Of a stretch of DNA of 23,664 bases, positions 9,207-17,700 are shown piece by piece. The stretch is from Porphyromonadaceae bacterium (lineage in GTDB: Bacteria; Bacteroidota; Bacteroidia; Bacteroidales; CAMTPD01): assembly GCA_003447595.1 (NCBI GenBank), contig DLYT01000012.1:21061-44724 (forward strand), written 5' to 3'. Position numbers and translations under genes: made by a program. Numbering within the stretch: the first letter of the stretch is position 1; every line of letters starts with the position of its first letter. The notes under the pieces were generated by a model, which had not been told where the DNA came from, searched no databases, and saw only the letters and a program-made list of their open reading frames with translations.

Positions 9207-10730
9207 ATGAATATAAAGTTCACATCTATACTTGCTTCATGTATGCTTTGTACAGTTTCTCTTTTTGCCCAACAAGAAGAAACTTATTTCCCGGTGTCAG
9301 TTAGTTTTCCAACAGATGCTACTCCTACACAAAAGGCAAAACTAGCCTCTTGTGTAGTTCCTTCTCAACGACAACTCGATTGGCAACAAATGGAGTTTAC
9401 TTGTTTTATTTGTTATGGAGTAAACACATTCACTGATCGAGAGTGGGGCACTGGAAAAGAAGATCCTTCCATCTTTAACCCGACCGAACTGAATGCAGAG
9501 CAATGGGTACGTACTGCAAAAAATGCAGGAATGAAAATGGTTTTGCTCGTTTGCAAACACCACGACGGATTCTGCCTATGGCCTTCTCAAACAACCACCT
9601 TTTCTGTTGCTTCTTCTCCTTGGAAACAAGGAAAAGGAGACTTAGTAAAAGATGTGTCTGAAGCATGTAGGAAGTACGGTCTCAAGTTTGCGGTTTATCT
9701 TTCGCCTTGGGATATGAATTGTCCGGACTATGGCACAGACAAATACAATGACTTTTTTATCAATCAGCTCAACGAACTACTTACCCAATACGGCATAGTA
9801 GACGAGGTTTGGTTTGATGGAGCTTGTGGAGAAGGACCCAATGGCAAGAAGCAGATCTATGATTTTCAGCGCTATTATACAACTATTCGCAAGTTACAGC
9901 CCAATGCTGTGATCGCAGTAATGGGCCCTGACGTTCGTTGGGTAGGAACCGAATCAGGTTACGGTCGCGATACCGAGTGGAGTGTCATTCCGGCATCATC
10001 TAATAATCTTGAAGAAATAGCAGCTTCGTCACAACAAAAACCAGAAGATGCAACCTTCGTTTTGCAAGCTGATATGATGGACAACGATTTAGGAGGTCGA
10101 AAAAAGCTAAACAATGCAGGTGGAGCTATTTGGTATCCTTCAGAGGTTGATGTATCCATACGTCCGGGATGGTATTATCACGCAGCAGAAGATGAACATG
10201 TCAAATCGCCCGAAAAGCTAATCGATATTTATTATAGTTCAATTGGTAAAAACTCATTACTTCTACTGAACTTACCTCCAGATAAACGAGGACTAATACA
10301 TGATGCGGATATTAAGTCTCTCGAACAAATGCGGAATATTCTGAATGAAACATTCAAAACGAATCTAGCAAAGAATCGTAAAACCAAACGCGTTATAACA
10401 GATGGAATACTCGAAACCGATCTTATTCCCGATAAGGATAGCTCTATTGTAATTGATTTTAACAAAGAGGTTGAATTCGATCGTTTCTTAGTACAAGAGA
10501 ACATTACAAAGGGACAACGAGTAGAAAAATTCAAGGTCGAAGCTTATATCAATGATGCTTGGAAACCTATATCGGAAGGCACAACTATCGGTTTTAAGCG
10601 AATTCTACGTTTCTCTACTATCAAGGCAAACAAGCTGCGCTTTACAGTTACAGAAACACGTAATACACCTCATATTTCTGAAATAGGAGTATATAAAGCT
10701 GCTATTAATGAAACTACAAAAGCTCAATAA
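9207..10730 (+). CDS. Alpha-L-fucosidase, GH29, with C-terminal beta-sandwich
   Basis: The 507-residue protein matches GH29, retaining alpha-L-fucosidases, and looks most like the GH29-B group that prefers branched alpha-1,3/1,4-linked fucose. The signal peptide ends near SLFA/QQ (residue 21). The barrel spans about 50-380. The nucleophile is D204 in EVWFDGACGEG, and E249 in WVGTESGYG is the most likely acid/base (family alignment from memory). Other active-site landmarks are the KHHDGF motif (H118, H119) and REWG (E79, W80). The first barrel strand reads FICYGVNTF, with C69 where relatives have FIHFG, so a substrate-contacting His appears to be lost. Residues about 395-507 form a discoidin-like sandwich. 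It is last in the operon, 6 bp after the second GH2 and followed by a hairpin. The fold call is firm; activity and linkage are inference. Confidence 0.9.
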   Translation: MNIKFTSILASCMLCTVSLFAQQEETYFPVSVSFPTDATPTQKAKLASCVVPSQRQLDWQQMEFTCFICYGVNTFTDREWGTGKEDPSIFNPTELNAEQWVRTAKNAGMKMVLLVCKHHDGFCLWPSQTTTFSVASSPWKQGKGDLVKDVSEACRKYGLKFAVYLSPWDMNCPDYGTDKYNDFFINQLNELLTQYGIVDEVWFDGACGEGPNGKKQIYDFQRYYTTIRKLQPNAVIAVMGPDVRWVGTESGYGRDTEWSVIPASSNNLEEIAASSQQKPEDATFVLQADMMDNDLGGRKKLNNAGGAIWYPSEVDVSIRPGWYYHAAEDEHVKSPEKLIDIYYSSIGKNSLLLLNLPPDKRGLIHDADIKSLEQMRNILNETFKTNLAKNRKTKRVITDGILETDLIPDKDSSIVIDFNKEVEFDRFLVQENITKGQRVEKFKVEAYINDAWKPISEGTTIGFKRILRFSTIKANKLRFTVTETRNTPHISEIGVYKAAINETTKAQ

Positions 10731-10745
10731 TAACTCATAAATAAC

Positions 10746-10800
10746 AATCCCCATATATCAAACCTATACACTTCTATGTATTGGATCATATATGGGGATT
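10746..10800. terminator. Hairpin between convergent fucosidase and permease genes
   Basis: A 13-bp perfect inverted repeat (AATCCCCATATAT at 10746-10758 and its complement at 10788-10800) encloses a 29-nt loop that can itself fold partly. The sequence after the right arm is T-rich (TTTATTATTTC). Its place between two converging genes suggests it ends transcription from both sides. The long loop makes it less canonical than the other terminators in the window. Confidence 0.65.
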
Positions 10801-10839
10801 TATTATTTCGAAAATGTTTTTATCTGAATAGGGATTGCC

Positions 10840-12120
10840 CTACTCAACAGGAATATTGTCATTCACATTGTGACTTCCTATCAAAGCATAATAAAGAAGA
10901 TAAGCCATACACGCTACTATAAGCCAATAACTATCAAGGTAGCCAAAACTATCTGCAATCGCACCTTGCACCATTGGTAATACTCCACCACCAACAACCA
11001 TCGTCATAAAGAATCCAGACCCTTCGGCAATGTATTTCCCTAGACCTTCTGTTGCGAGATTAAATGTACAAGGCCACATAACAGAGATACAAATTCCACA
11101 AAGCATCAAAAAGGCAACACCTATATGCACATCCGCTAATTCAAAATGCAAATTACTTGTAACAACGGGCATCTTCACCATATAATCAGGAGCATATATT
11201 CCAATCAAAACAAATAACAGTCCGAGGCCGGAAACAGAAGCTAACATTTGTCGACTAGTGACAACTCCGCCCAAAAGGCCACCTAGCAGACGACCTACAA
11301 GCATCAATAAATAATAGATTCCAACAATAGAACCTGCCAGTGACGGATCAATACCTAATCCTCCGTGCTCTACAGAATTAGTAAGATATAAGTTCGCTAT
11401 ACTACCGATTCCTACTTCTGTACCTACATATATAAAAATAGCAATCACTCCCAATCGAAAATGGCGAAACGACAACGCACTGTACTTATCCTTAATCTTT
11501 AATCGCTCCTTACTTTCAATATGAGGTTCGGGGATTTGCACAAATAGCAAGACTACAAAAACCAAAGCGAAGATTCCCATAGCTACGAATAATAAAGGAT
11601 CAGCATCTGAAATCGTCTTTTGAGCTGCATTCCCCATCAATACACCTCCTAATATAGGGACAATTGTAGCCCCGAAAGAATTACATGCCCCGCCAAAATT
11701 AAGACGCTGATTTGCTCGTTCTTTAGACCCTAAAACAGTAAGCATCGGATTCACAACTGTATTGAGTGTACACATCGTAAAGCCTGAGATAAAAGCACCT
11801 CCTAAATAAATCCAAAATGAGGCAGTCTTACCTCCAAGATACATTACCAATACTCCGGTAAATCCCATAACGAGGGCAAACAAAGCTGTTTTTTTATAAC
11901 CTATTCGTCGAAGTAACTTTCCGGAAGGAATTCCCATAAAGAAGTAAGCAAGGAAATTCGCCATATTACCAAGTTGAGATTGATAGTTATTGAGACTAAA
12001 CTGATCTTTTACAATCACTCCCATTGGATTTTGAAGGCCGGTAACAAATGAAATGATAAAAAACAATAGAAACATCATTGCAATAGGCAATGCATAACTC
12101 TTGTGTGTGGTTTGATTCAT
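10840..12120 (-). CDS. Sugar permease, MFS fucose/glucose/galactose (FHS) family
   Basis: This 426-residue, strongly hydrophobic protein has about 12 predicted membrane segments and belongs to the FHS branch of the major facilitator superfamily. The motif VVNPMLTVLG (122-131) followed by RLNFGGACNSFG (139-150) aligns without gaps with the NPFVTVLG and RLNLAQTFNSFG segments of E. coli FucP. The FucP residues D46 and E135, needed for proton-coupled fucose transport, correspond to N31 and N120 here, and Q159 corresponds to G144, while N162 is kept as N147. The transported sugar and coupling ion may therefore differ from FucP, and I do not use the name fucP. It converges on the fucosidase operon, so uptake of a sugar released by those enzymes is a reasonable inference. 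Confidence 0.85.
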   Translation of the reverse strand: MNQTTHKSYALPIAMMFLLFFIISFVTGLQNPMGVIVKDQFSLNNYQSQLGNMANFLAYFFMGIPSGKLLRRIGYKKTALFALVMGFTGVLVMYLGGKTASFWIYLGGAFISGFTMCTLNTVVNPMLTVLGSKERANQRLNFGGACNSFGATIVPILGGVLMGNAAQKTISDADPLLFVAMGIFALVFVVLLFVQIPEPHIESKERLKIKDKYSALSFRHFRLGVIAIFIYVGTEVGIGSIANLYLTNSVEHGGLGIDPSLAGSIVGIYYLLMLVGRLLGGLLGGVVTSRQMLASVSGLGLLFVLIGIYAPDYMVKMPVVTSNLHFELADVHIGVAFLMLCGICISVMWPCTFNLATEGLGKYIAEGSGFFMTMVVGGGVLPMVQGAIADSFGYLDSYWLIVACMAYLLYYALIGSHNVNDNIPVE

Positions 12121-12142
12121 GTTTACAATATTAGATGGTTTT

Positions 12143-12172
12143 CAAAATTAGATTCTCGGCTCTTAAAACAAA
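12143..12172 (-). promoter_or_regulatory. Putative Bacteroidetes-type promoter for the FHS permease
   Basis: Read on the minus strand, TTTG (12172-12169) is followed after 18 nt by TAATTTTG (12150-12143), matching the Bacteroides -33 TTTG and -7 TAnnTTTG elements; the usual spacing is about 19-21. The -7 element ends 22 nt before the start codon. This suggests the permease is transcribed separately from the upstream EamA gene. Confidence 0.45.
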
Positions 12173-12281
12173 CATCGCAAACATAATAAATATTTCAAAT
12201 CAAACACACTATTATACTTAAAATAAATATCATAAATAATCCATTGAAGGTGCAATGGTAAAGGCACAATCAAAATTATTA

Positions 12282-13232
12282 TCAATGCAAATGTTGAGGA
12301 AAACGAGGATGCAATATTTTCGACTCTTTCGATATATTGACGAGTATAAATCCGGACAAAATCAATACAAATGCCAATACATCATGCCAAGAGAACTGCT
12401 GTAATCCCATCTCAATTGAAACAATAGTACCTGTAATCGGTAGTAAATAAATATAAGCGCTATCTACAAACGGTGGTATATACTTCAAGGCACTAACAGT
12501 TAGCAGATTTGCAATCATCGTAGAAGCAATTAAAGTAAATGCAATCTCTCCCCAGATCTCATAATGAAATGGTTCGGCCCAAGCCTTTGCATGAATCAAC
12601 TCATCGACACCAATTGGAAAAACAACAATAGTCGCAGCAATAGACATCCACTTTAATACCACAAAAGAATTGAATCGTGTTGTATACGGTTTGATCAATA
12701 TCAAATAAACTGCATACATAAAAGAAGAAGTAAAAACTAAGATATCACCTAATAATGAATCTCCAGCCAGTCCGGAATGTGGTACCGAAGTTATATATAT
12801 AGTACCTCCTATCCCTAAGCAAATCCCTACAACTTTATTCCATGTAAGTTGCTGGTGCAAAAAAAGTATCGACAAAGCCATCACCATAATAGGCTGACAT
12901 ACCCGAATTACAAAGGCATCTACCGGACCAGTTTTTGAGATTCCTAATATGTAGAAAAACATATTTCCTGCCATACCAATCAAGCCTCCAAGCATTAACA
13001 TCCAACGGTCTTTTCCTTTAGCAGCATCACGTTCTTCCTTAGGCAAAAACAAGCAGATAATTGAGAAACCTATCGCACAAGCCAAACATCGAGCCAAAGT
13101 AAGACCATACGGACCAATCCACTCCGGCATTACATGTTTCATGAAATTGGTATTGAAACTATATATTAAGATCGTACCCAACACCATTAGGTGTCCGTAT
13201 ATCGCTTTGCTATGCTTTGTATCTTGTCCCAT
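12282..13232 (-). CDS. DMT superfamily permease, two EamA domains
   Basis: The 316-residue protein has about ten hydrophobic segments arranged as two similar halves (about residues 10-145 and 160-300), as expected for EamA-type drug/metabolite transporters. Typical traits are visible: a start of the first helix reading LGTILIYSFNTNFMK, a Pro-containing segment in the first repeat (RVCQPIMVMALSILFL), and the second-repeat end AYIYLLPITGTIVS with a Pro in the ninth helix. Substrates of this family cannot be predicted from sequence; they include amino acids, nucleotides and small metabolites. The gene lies 161 bp upstream of the FHS permease on the same strand and is divergent from the 250-residue glycosylase-like gene. 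No clear promoter was found for it in the divergent region. Confidence 0.8.
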   Translation of the reverse strand: MGQDTKHSKAIYGHLMVLGTILIYSFNTNFMKHVMPEWIGPYGLTLARCLACAIGFSIICLFLPKEERDAAKGKDRWMLMLGGLIGMAGNMFFYILGISKTGPVDAFVIRVCQPIMVMALSILFLHQQLTWNKVVGICLGIGGTIYITSVPHSGLAGDSLLGDILVFTSSFMYAVYLILIKPYTTRFNSFVVLKWMSIAATIVVFPIGVDELIHAKAWAEPFHYEIWGEIAFTLIASTMIANLLTVSALKYIPPFVDSAYIYLLPITGTIVSIEMGLQQFSWHDVLAFVLILSGFILVNISKESKILHPRFPQHLH

Positions 13233-13358
13233 TTCTACGGCTAGACTTTATCTTAAGGAGAAATTTAATCTCTTTCGGTGGTTTTACTTTTTCAGAAACA
13301 AACTTCAATCACGAATAGTTGAATACATAACACTACTTTGACATTCCGATGCAAACTA

Positions 13359-13389
13359 TTTGATTCTCGATTGCGTTATATTAGAAATG
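13359..13389 (+). promoter_or_regulatory. Weak promoter candidate before the glycosylase-like gene
   Basis: TTTG at 13359-13362 is followed after 19 nt by TAGAAATG (13382-13389), which keeps the TA and TG of the TAnnTTTG element but differs at two positions. It ends 25 nt before the start codon. It is the best match in the 182-bp divergent spacer, but only partial. Confidence 0.3.
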
Positions 13390-13414
13390 TAACATTCTCA
13401 AAATTAAATCATAT

Positions 13415-14167
13415 ATGAACAAAATAGATGAGTTATATACTCTACTCCGTAACAAACCTTCGCGTGAAGAGGATTTTTTATATTGGTTTCTAGACATCTC
13501 AAAACTATTGATGAATCATTTTGCACTCGAATATAATGGGCGAATAGCAAGACTTGAAGAACTCGAGTTCTACTACAATGATAATCCAGACGCTCTCGAA
13601 AACAATATCAACAGCGTACATGCAGACGACACCTCCCATCGCAATGATATTCAACGAAGATTTCCTACTTGGTATTTTCACCATACTGGCCCCCATGAAC
13701 ATAGTGGATACAAAGCATTACATTATACAGGACTTGACTTTTGCTTTGGAGATGACTCAATCTGTTTTGGTATTCTAATCAGAGCCATTAATGAAATCAA
13801 TGACGAACCTCTTGATGACGGATACGAATATGGGCCTTCAAATCTACTTCTTAAACGAATATTTCCCGCATTAGGCATTTATCCCGACAGTGACACCCAA
13901 AGTCCAAGAAAAATCCTAAATCGAATAGAATATCTAGATATGATGAAACAAATTGAAACAGGAAGTATTTTTGATCATCGTATACTCAAATGCATTCCAT
14001 TGCATCGAGAACCACAAGCCGAAGTCTATTTTGCTCCTCGAGTAGGATTGAATCCTAAACACAAATTCTGTGATAAACCATATCGCTTTATAACATCGCT
14101 CGACAAAAAACATCTCGAAAAGGGAGTTATAAATGACTATATATTCAAATATAAACAACCAATATGA
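13415..14167 (+). CDS. Unknown protein with methylpurine-DNA glycosylase-like motif order
   Basis: This 250-residue soluble protein has no signal peptide or membrane segment. I do not recognise a named family, but several blocks occur in the order found in alkyladenine (methylpurine) DNA glycosylases. These are GRIARLEELEFYY (42-54; family GRIVETEAY), DDTSH (71-75; family DxAxH), GILIRAI (119-125; family GVLIRAL), GPSNLLLKRIFPALGI (140-155; family GPGKLTxALGI) and PRVGLN with KPYRFI (208-213 and 221-226; family PRIGI and PWRFY). E51 and Y53 would then match catalytic E125 and Y127 of the human enzyme. A DNA base-excision role would follow if this holds; the alignment is from memory and partly gapped. 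The start is the first ATG after the candidate promoter. A hairpin separates it from the DUF302 gene. Confidence 0.75.
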   Translation: MNKIDELYTLLRNKPSREEDFLYWFLDISKLLMNHFALEYNGRIARLEELEFYYNDNPDALENNINSVHADDTSHRNDIQRRFPTWYFHHTGPHEHSGYKALHYTGLDFCFGDDSICFGILIRAINEINDEPLDDGYEYGPSNLLLKRIFPALGIYPDSDTQSPRKILNRIEYLDMMKQIETGSIFDHRILKCIPLHREPQAEVYFAPRVGLNPKHKFCDKPYRFITSLDKKHLEKGVINDYIFKYKQPI

Positions 14168-14208
14168 TTTGATTTTAGATATCAACACATACTTTAATAT
14201 CAATCATG

Positions 14209-14234
14209 AAACCAAACCTATTTCGGTTGGTTTT
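14209..14234 (+). terminator. Short hairpin with U-rich end after the glycosylase-like gene
   Basis: AAACCAAACC (14209-14218) can pair, with a bulge, to GGTTGGTTTT (14225-14234) across a 6-nt loop. It lies 41 bp past the stop codon and 48 bp before the DUF302 start, so it may separate the two transcripts or only attenuate. Confidence 0.45.
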
Positions 14235-14281
14235 ATAGCTAGTAATATGAAAGTTGTACAACTTAATCGTGATTATGACTT

Positions 14282-14728
14282 ATGAATACTGAAAAGAAAA
14301 ACCTAATTGTACCTGTAGACTTCAAGCTGGATCTAGATCGCTTTAAAATCCATAAAAGTCATTTTAGTGTTTGCGAAACCATTAAACGAATGGAAGAAGA
14401 GGTTAAAGCACAACACGGTATTGTATTTGGCACGGTTGACCATGCCGCAAATGCTAAAGCTATACATCAGGAGTTGAGACCAACACAAGTTATCATGTTT
14501 GGTCTGCCAGAGGTAGGTTCGGAATTGATAAAAGCAAATCAATCCATTGCATTGTTTTTACCTTCCAAAATTGTAGTATGGGAAGATTCTTATGGTAATG
14601 TGTGGGCAGCATATCAACGAATGGAATCTGTCGCACATGAAATGGGTGTAAAACTCGACCACAACATGGTAAAAATAAACATTTTCCTTAAGAATGTTCT
14701 TTGCGCAGGCTGCGGTTGCGAACAGTAA
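14282..14728 (+). CDS. DUF302 domain protein with Cys-rich C-terminal tail
   Basis: The 148-residue protein carries the hallmarks of DUF302 (PF03625): the block HFSVCETIKRMEEEV (27-41), VDHAANA (52-58), PTQVIMFG (67-74) and LFLPSKIVVWED (91-102). The family fold is a small alpha/beta sandwich of unknown function, sometimes found near metal or redox genes. There is no signal peptide, so it should be cytoplasmic. The unusual part is the extreme C-terminus, where CAGCGCEQ supplies C141, C144 and C146 in a CxxCxC pattern that could hold a metal ion; this is inference. It is followed by a strong hairpin. It may be expressed with or separately from the upstream gene, 114 bp away. Confidence 0.85.
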   Translation: MNTEKKNLIVPVDFKLDLDRFKIHKSHFSVCETIKRMEEEVKAQHGIVFGTVDHAANAKAIHQELRPTQVIMFGLPEVGSELIKANQSIALFLPSKIVVWEDSYGNVWAAYQRMESVAHEMGVKLDHNMVKINIFLKNVLCAGCGCEQ

Positions 14729-14739
14729 TAATAAATAGT

Positions 14740-14790
14740 TAGAAAATAAAAAGGACAAGCTTGATTAATGCTTGTCCTTTTTATTTTCTA
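14740..14790. terminator. Bidirectional terminator with 21-bp perfect stem
   Basis: Bases 14740-14760 are exactly complementary to 14770-14790, leaving a 9-nt loop (TTGATTAAT). The GC-richest part (GGACAAGC) lies next to the loop. The outer part is A-rich on one side and T-rich on the other, so a U-tract is transcribed from either strand. The right arm includes the stop codon of the convergent AsmA-like gene. Confidence 0.88.
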
Positions 14791-17700
14791 GAAGTCCACT
14801 TTAGGAGCAGTTCGTTTCAGTTGTACTGACTTAGCTTGTTCATGCAACACTTCTTTAATCCTACTGCGCACCGAAACTCCGGCACTATCAACCGGACTCT
14901 TTCGCACAGAGTTTTTCATATCTTTATATTTTGCCTTGGTTATCTTATATTTGAAGTCATCCATGTTTCCACTAATATCCACTCCAATATTAAACGGTAT
15001 AGGAGACTTTAACAATGACACGTGATAATTAAATGTCATATCCATATTATGCTTTCCTCCTACAGCAGCCAAATATCGATCCATACCAATAAGGAAAGGA
15101 TAAATTTCAATCTGCCCATTACGCACAATCAGATCAACAGAAACACTATCAATTACGTTACGATCTTTATTCTTAAATCGAAGCATTTTTGAAATCTCCG
15201 AAAAAGTTTCGCCATCCATTAGTACCAAACTATCACCTTTGAGTCGAGCGGCAGCTTGAATAGATGGAATATCAATCGACATCGTCGAATCTAACTTTGC
15301 TTCTGCTGCAATCTGGAAGTTTACACGTCCATCAAGCGAACGTAACATAGGAACAAGCGAATCAAGTGCCGGAATAAACTCTACCAGTTTACCAACCTGA
15401 ATATCCTTCATGCGCAAATCAAATCCGGTATAAGCCGATGTCGAATCTTTTGTGCTATAAACCAAGGTCGTATTCATATCCGCAGCCATCGTATGTAAGT
15501 TAAGATCGGCTAGTTCAATACTGCGATTACGAATCACCATTTCGCCTTTAATATTTTCGAGTACCATTTTGGCAAACAGTACCTTTTTGACATCAACATC
15601 CAGAGTAAAGTCTATTCCATCTGGAACGATAAAAAGCTTTGACTGAGATGCAGAAGGATCCATTACAACATCTGTTGGTTCTTTTTCAGAGTTACCTTTT
15701 TCTGAGTTTTGAGCATTTTCAGCTTCTTGCTCCATTTCTAAAGCTTTCATCAATTCATTACAATTGATAAAATCAGAATAGACACTCATTTTCCCATACA
15801 ATATTGCTTTATCAAAGAACACATTCTTCAGATTCGAAATACGCCCTGTTACCATCAAATCAGAAGATCCGACCTTTACCTGAGCTTTATTAAGAGTAAT
15901 CGCATCGTTACCGAGAGATAATTTAGATGCCGGCATACTGATAAGCAAAGGAAAATCAGGAGTAAACATTTTTAAATTTCCAAAACCAACGGAACCTTCT
16001 GTAATCCAATGTTTCGAATGAGCAGCAGCACGTTCACTTTGCACCTCAAACCCTGCAATTTGCAAAGCAACAACAGTTTCTCCTGACGCAGCATACACCG
16101 AGTCAAATTTAAGAGTAGAATTGATTAATGGAAGTTGCTTATCTCGTTTAGATGGCTCTATCGACACTTTAGTTTGAGCAGCCCCGGTATGCATCTTAAT
16201 TGAATCACCCAAAGACAGACTCATCTTTGAAAATCCAAGTGTCGCCTGCATCGAAGCTATTGAGGTTGTATCCTTTAGAGGAGATGTTTTCACATGCAGC
16301 GATGCCTTGTCCATCAAAGCATGCAACCCTCCTTTTGTATTTACCGAAAGCCCATCAAATCCTACAACTGCGTTTAACAATGTTTTGCCCTGAACGATAG
16401 TCGTGTCTGTATTATTTGCTCCAAAAGCCAATCCGGCTGTCGCAACTTTTAAATCAAACGAATCTTTCGGGCTTAAAATACGCACATCCGACAATTTCAA
16501 CATTCCGGCAAGACCAATACGTCCCCAGTTTTTCTGCTGCACGTCAGATAGAAGAACGTCTGCTTGCAACTTTGAGTCAATAAGACCTTGCAACTCTACC
16601 CCTTCTTCCAGAGGAAACGTTTTTGCCAAATTCGTAAAATCGATATTTGCGTCCACCTTCATATCTATACGAGGATTGGTAAGTGGATTAATAACATCAC
16701 CACTACATTGCAATGTCGACGACGCTCCCGCAAATCGAAAATTATTTAGTTTGACATAAGAGTCTGACTTATCTTCAAAATTAACACGAGCCTGCAAATC
16801 TAAATCCAATTGATCAATACCATAAGGCATCCCTTTGTATTGAGCTGAAGCTTTATTGATCTTAGCTATTGCATCAAATACCGGTAATTTATTAGGACCG
16901 TATATACCTTTTAAAGTACCATTTACTTCAACTGCTCCATTGGCTTTCAGATCTACCGCTTGGTTTACGATGGATTTAGGAATGAGATCAAGAACTGTTT
17001 TAAGCTCCGGAACTTGTAATCCAAAAGAGAGATCAACATCCATATCTGTCGACAAAGAATCTTTTTGCAAAGTTCCACCTGCTAACAATCGGATTCCATT
17101 GATATCTAACTGCGTATCGTCTAGCTTATAAAGCAACTCTTTTCGATCGATAAACAAGCGTGTATCAAAACCAAAACCGAGTTTATTTACCAACAGCTTA
17201 CCTTGCTGCCACAATAAAATATTTTGAGCATCGAGATGTAACTTTACATTGTTTTGTATATCAGACAACGAACCAGACAACTTGAAATTAAAGTTGCGCA
17301 AATCTGCAAAAAGTTCTGTTGATCGATCATCAAAAGTTACATTCGCTTTTCTGATCTCTATATTTCCTATTTCAATCGCACTATTAAACACAGTACTATC
17401 TGTTGCTACTGAGTCTGTAACAACCTCAACCGTATCACTTGGTGCTATAATATCCCAATTGGCGTTCCCTTCAACATTTTTGTACGCATAGATTGTAGCT
17501 TCATCAATCAAGACTTCATGTATCTTTACCTGATTCGAATTGACAAATGCCAATGGATTGGCCGTAACAAGACAGGTTTTAAACTGAAGGAGTGAGTCTT
17601 GGGCGGTCTCTGAGATAGAATCATGAGCAGCATGAGAAATAACCTGTCCATTATTTAAGCGTATACCTACCTGAGGAAACGTACTGAAGACTGTAATATC

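Noticed and set aside
9231..9242. LASC lipobox-like motif in the fucosidase signal peptide (residues 9-12)
   Set aside because: The hydrophobic stretch before it is too short, and a normal cleavage site at SLFA/QQ fits better.
10840..12120. Naming the permease fucP from its position beside a fucosidase
   Set aside because: The acidic residues needed for fucose/H+ symport in FucP are Asn here, so substrate and mechanism are open.
1..12120. A complete polysaccharide utilisation locus
   Set aside because: No SusC, SusD, hybrid two-component or anti-sigma gene is present in the window.
13141..13341. 66-residue plus-strand open frame at the EamA gene start
   Set aside because: It overlaps the EamA gene antisense and runs into a low-quality spacer; no start context or domain supports it.
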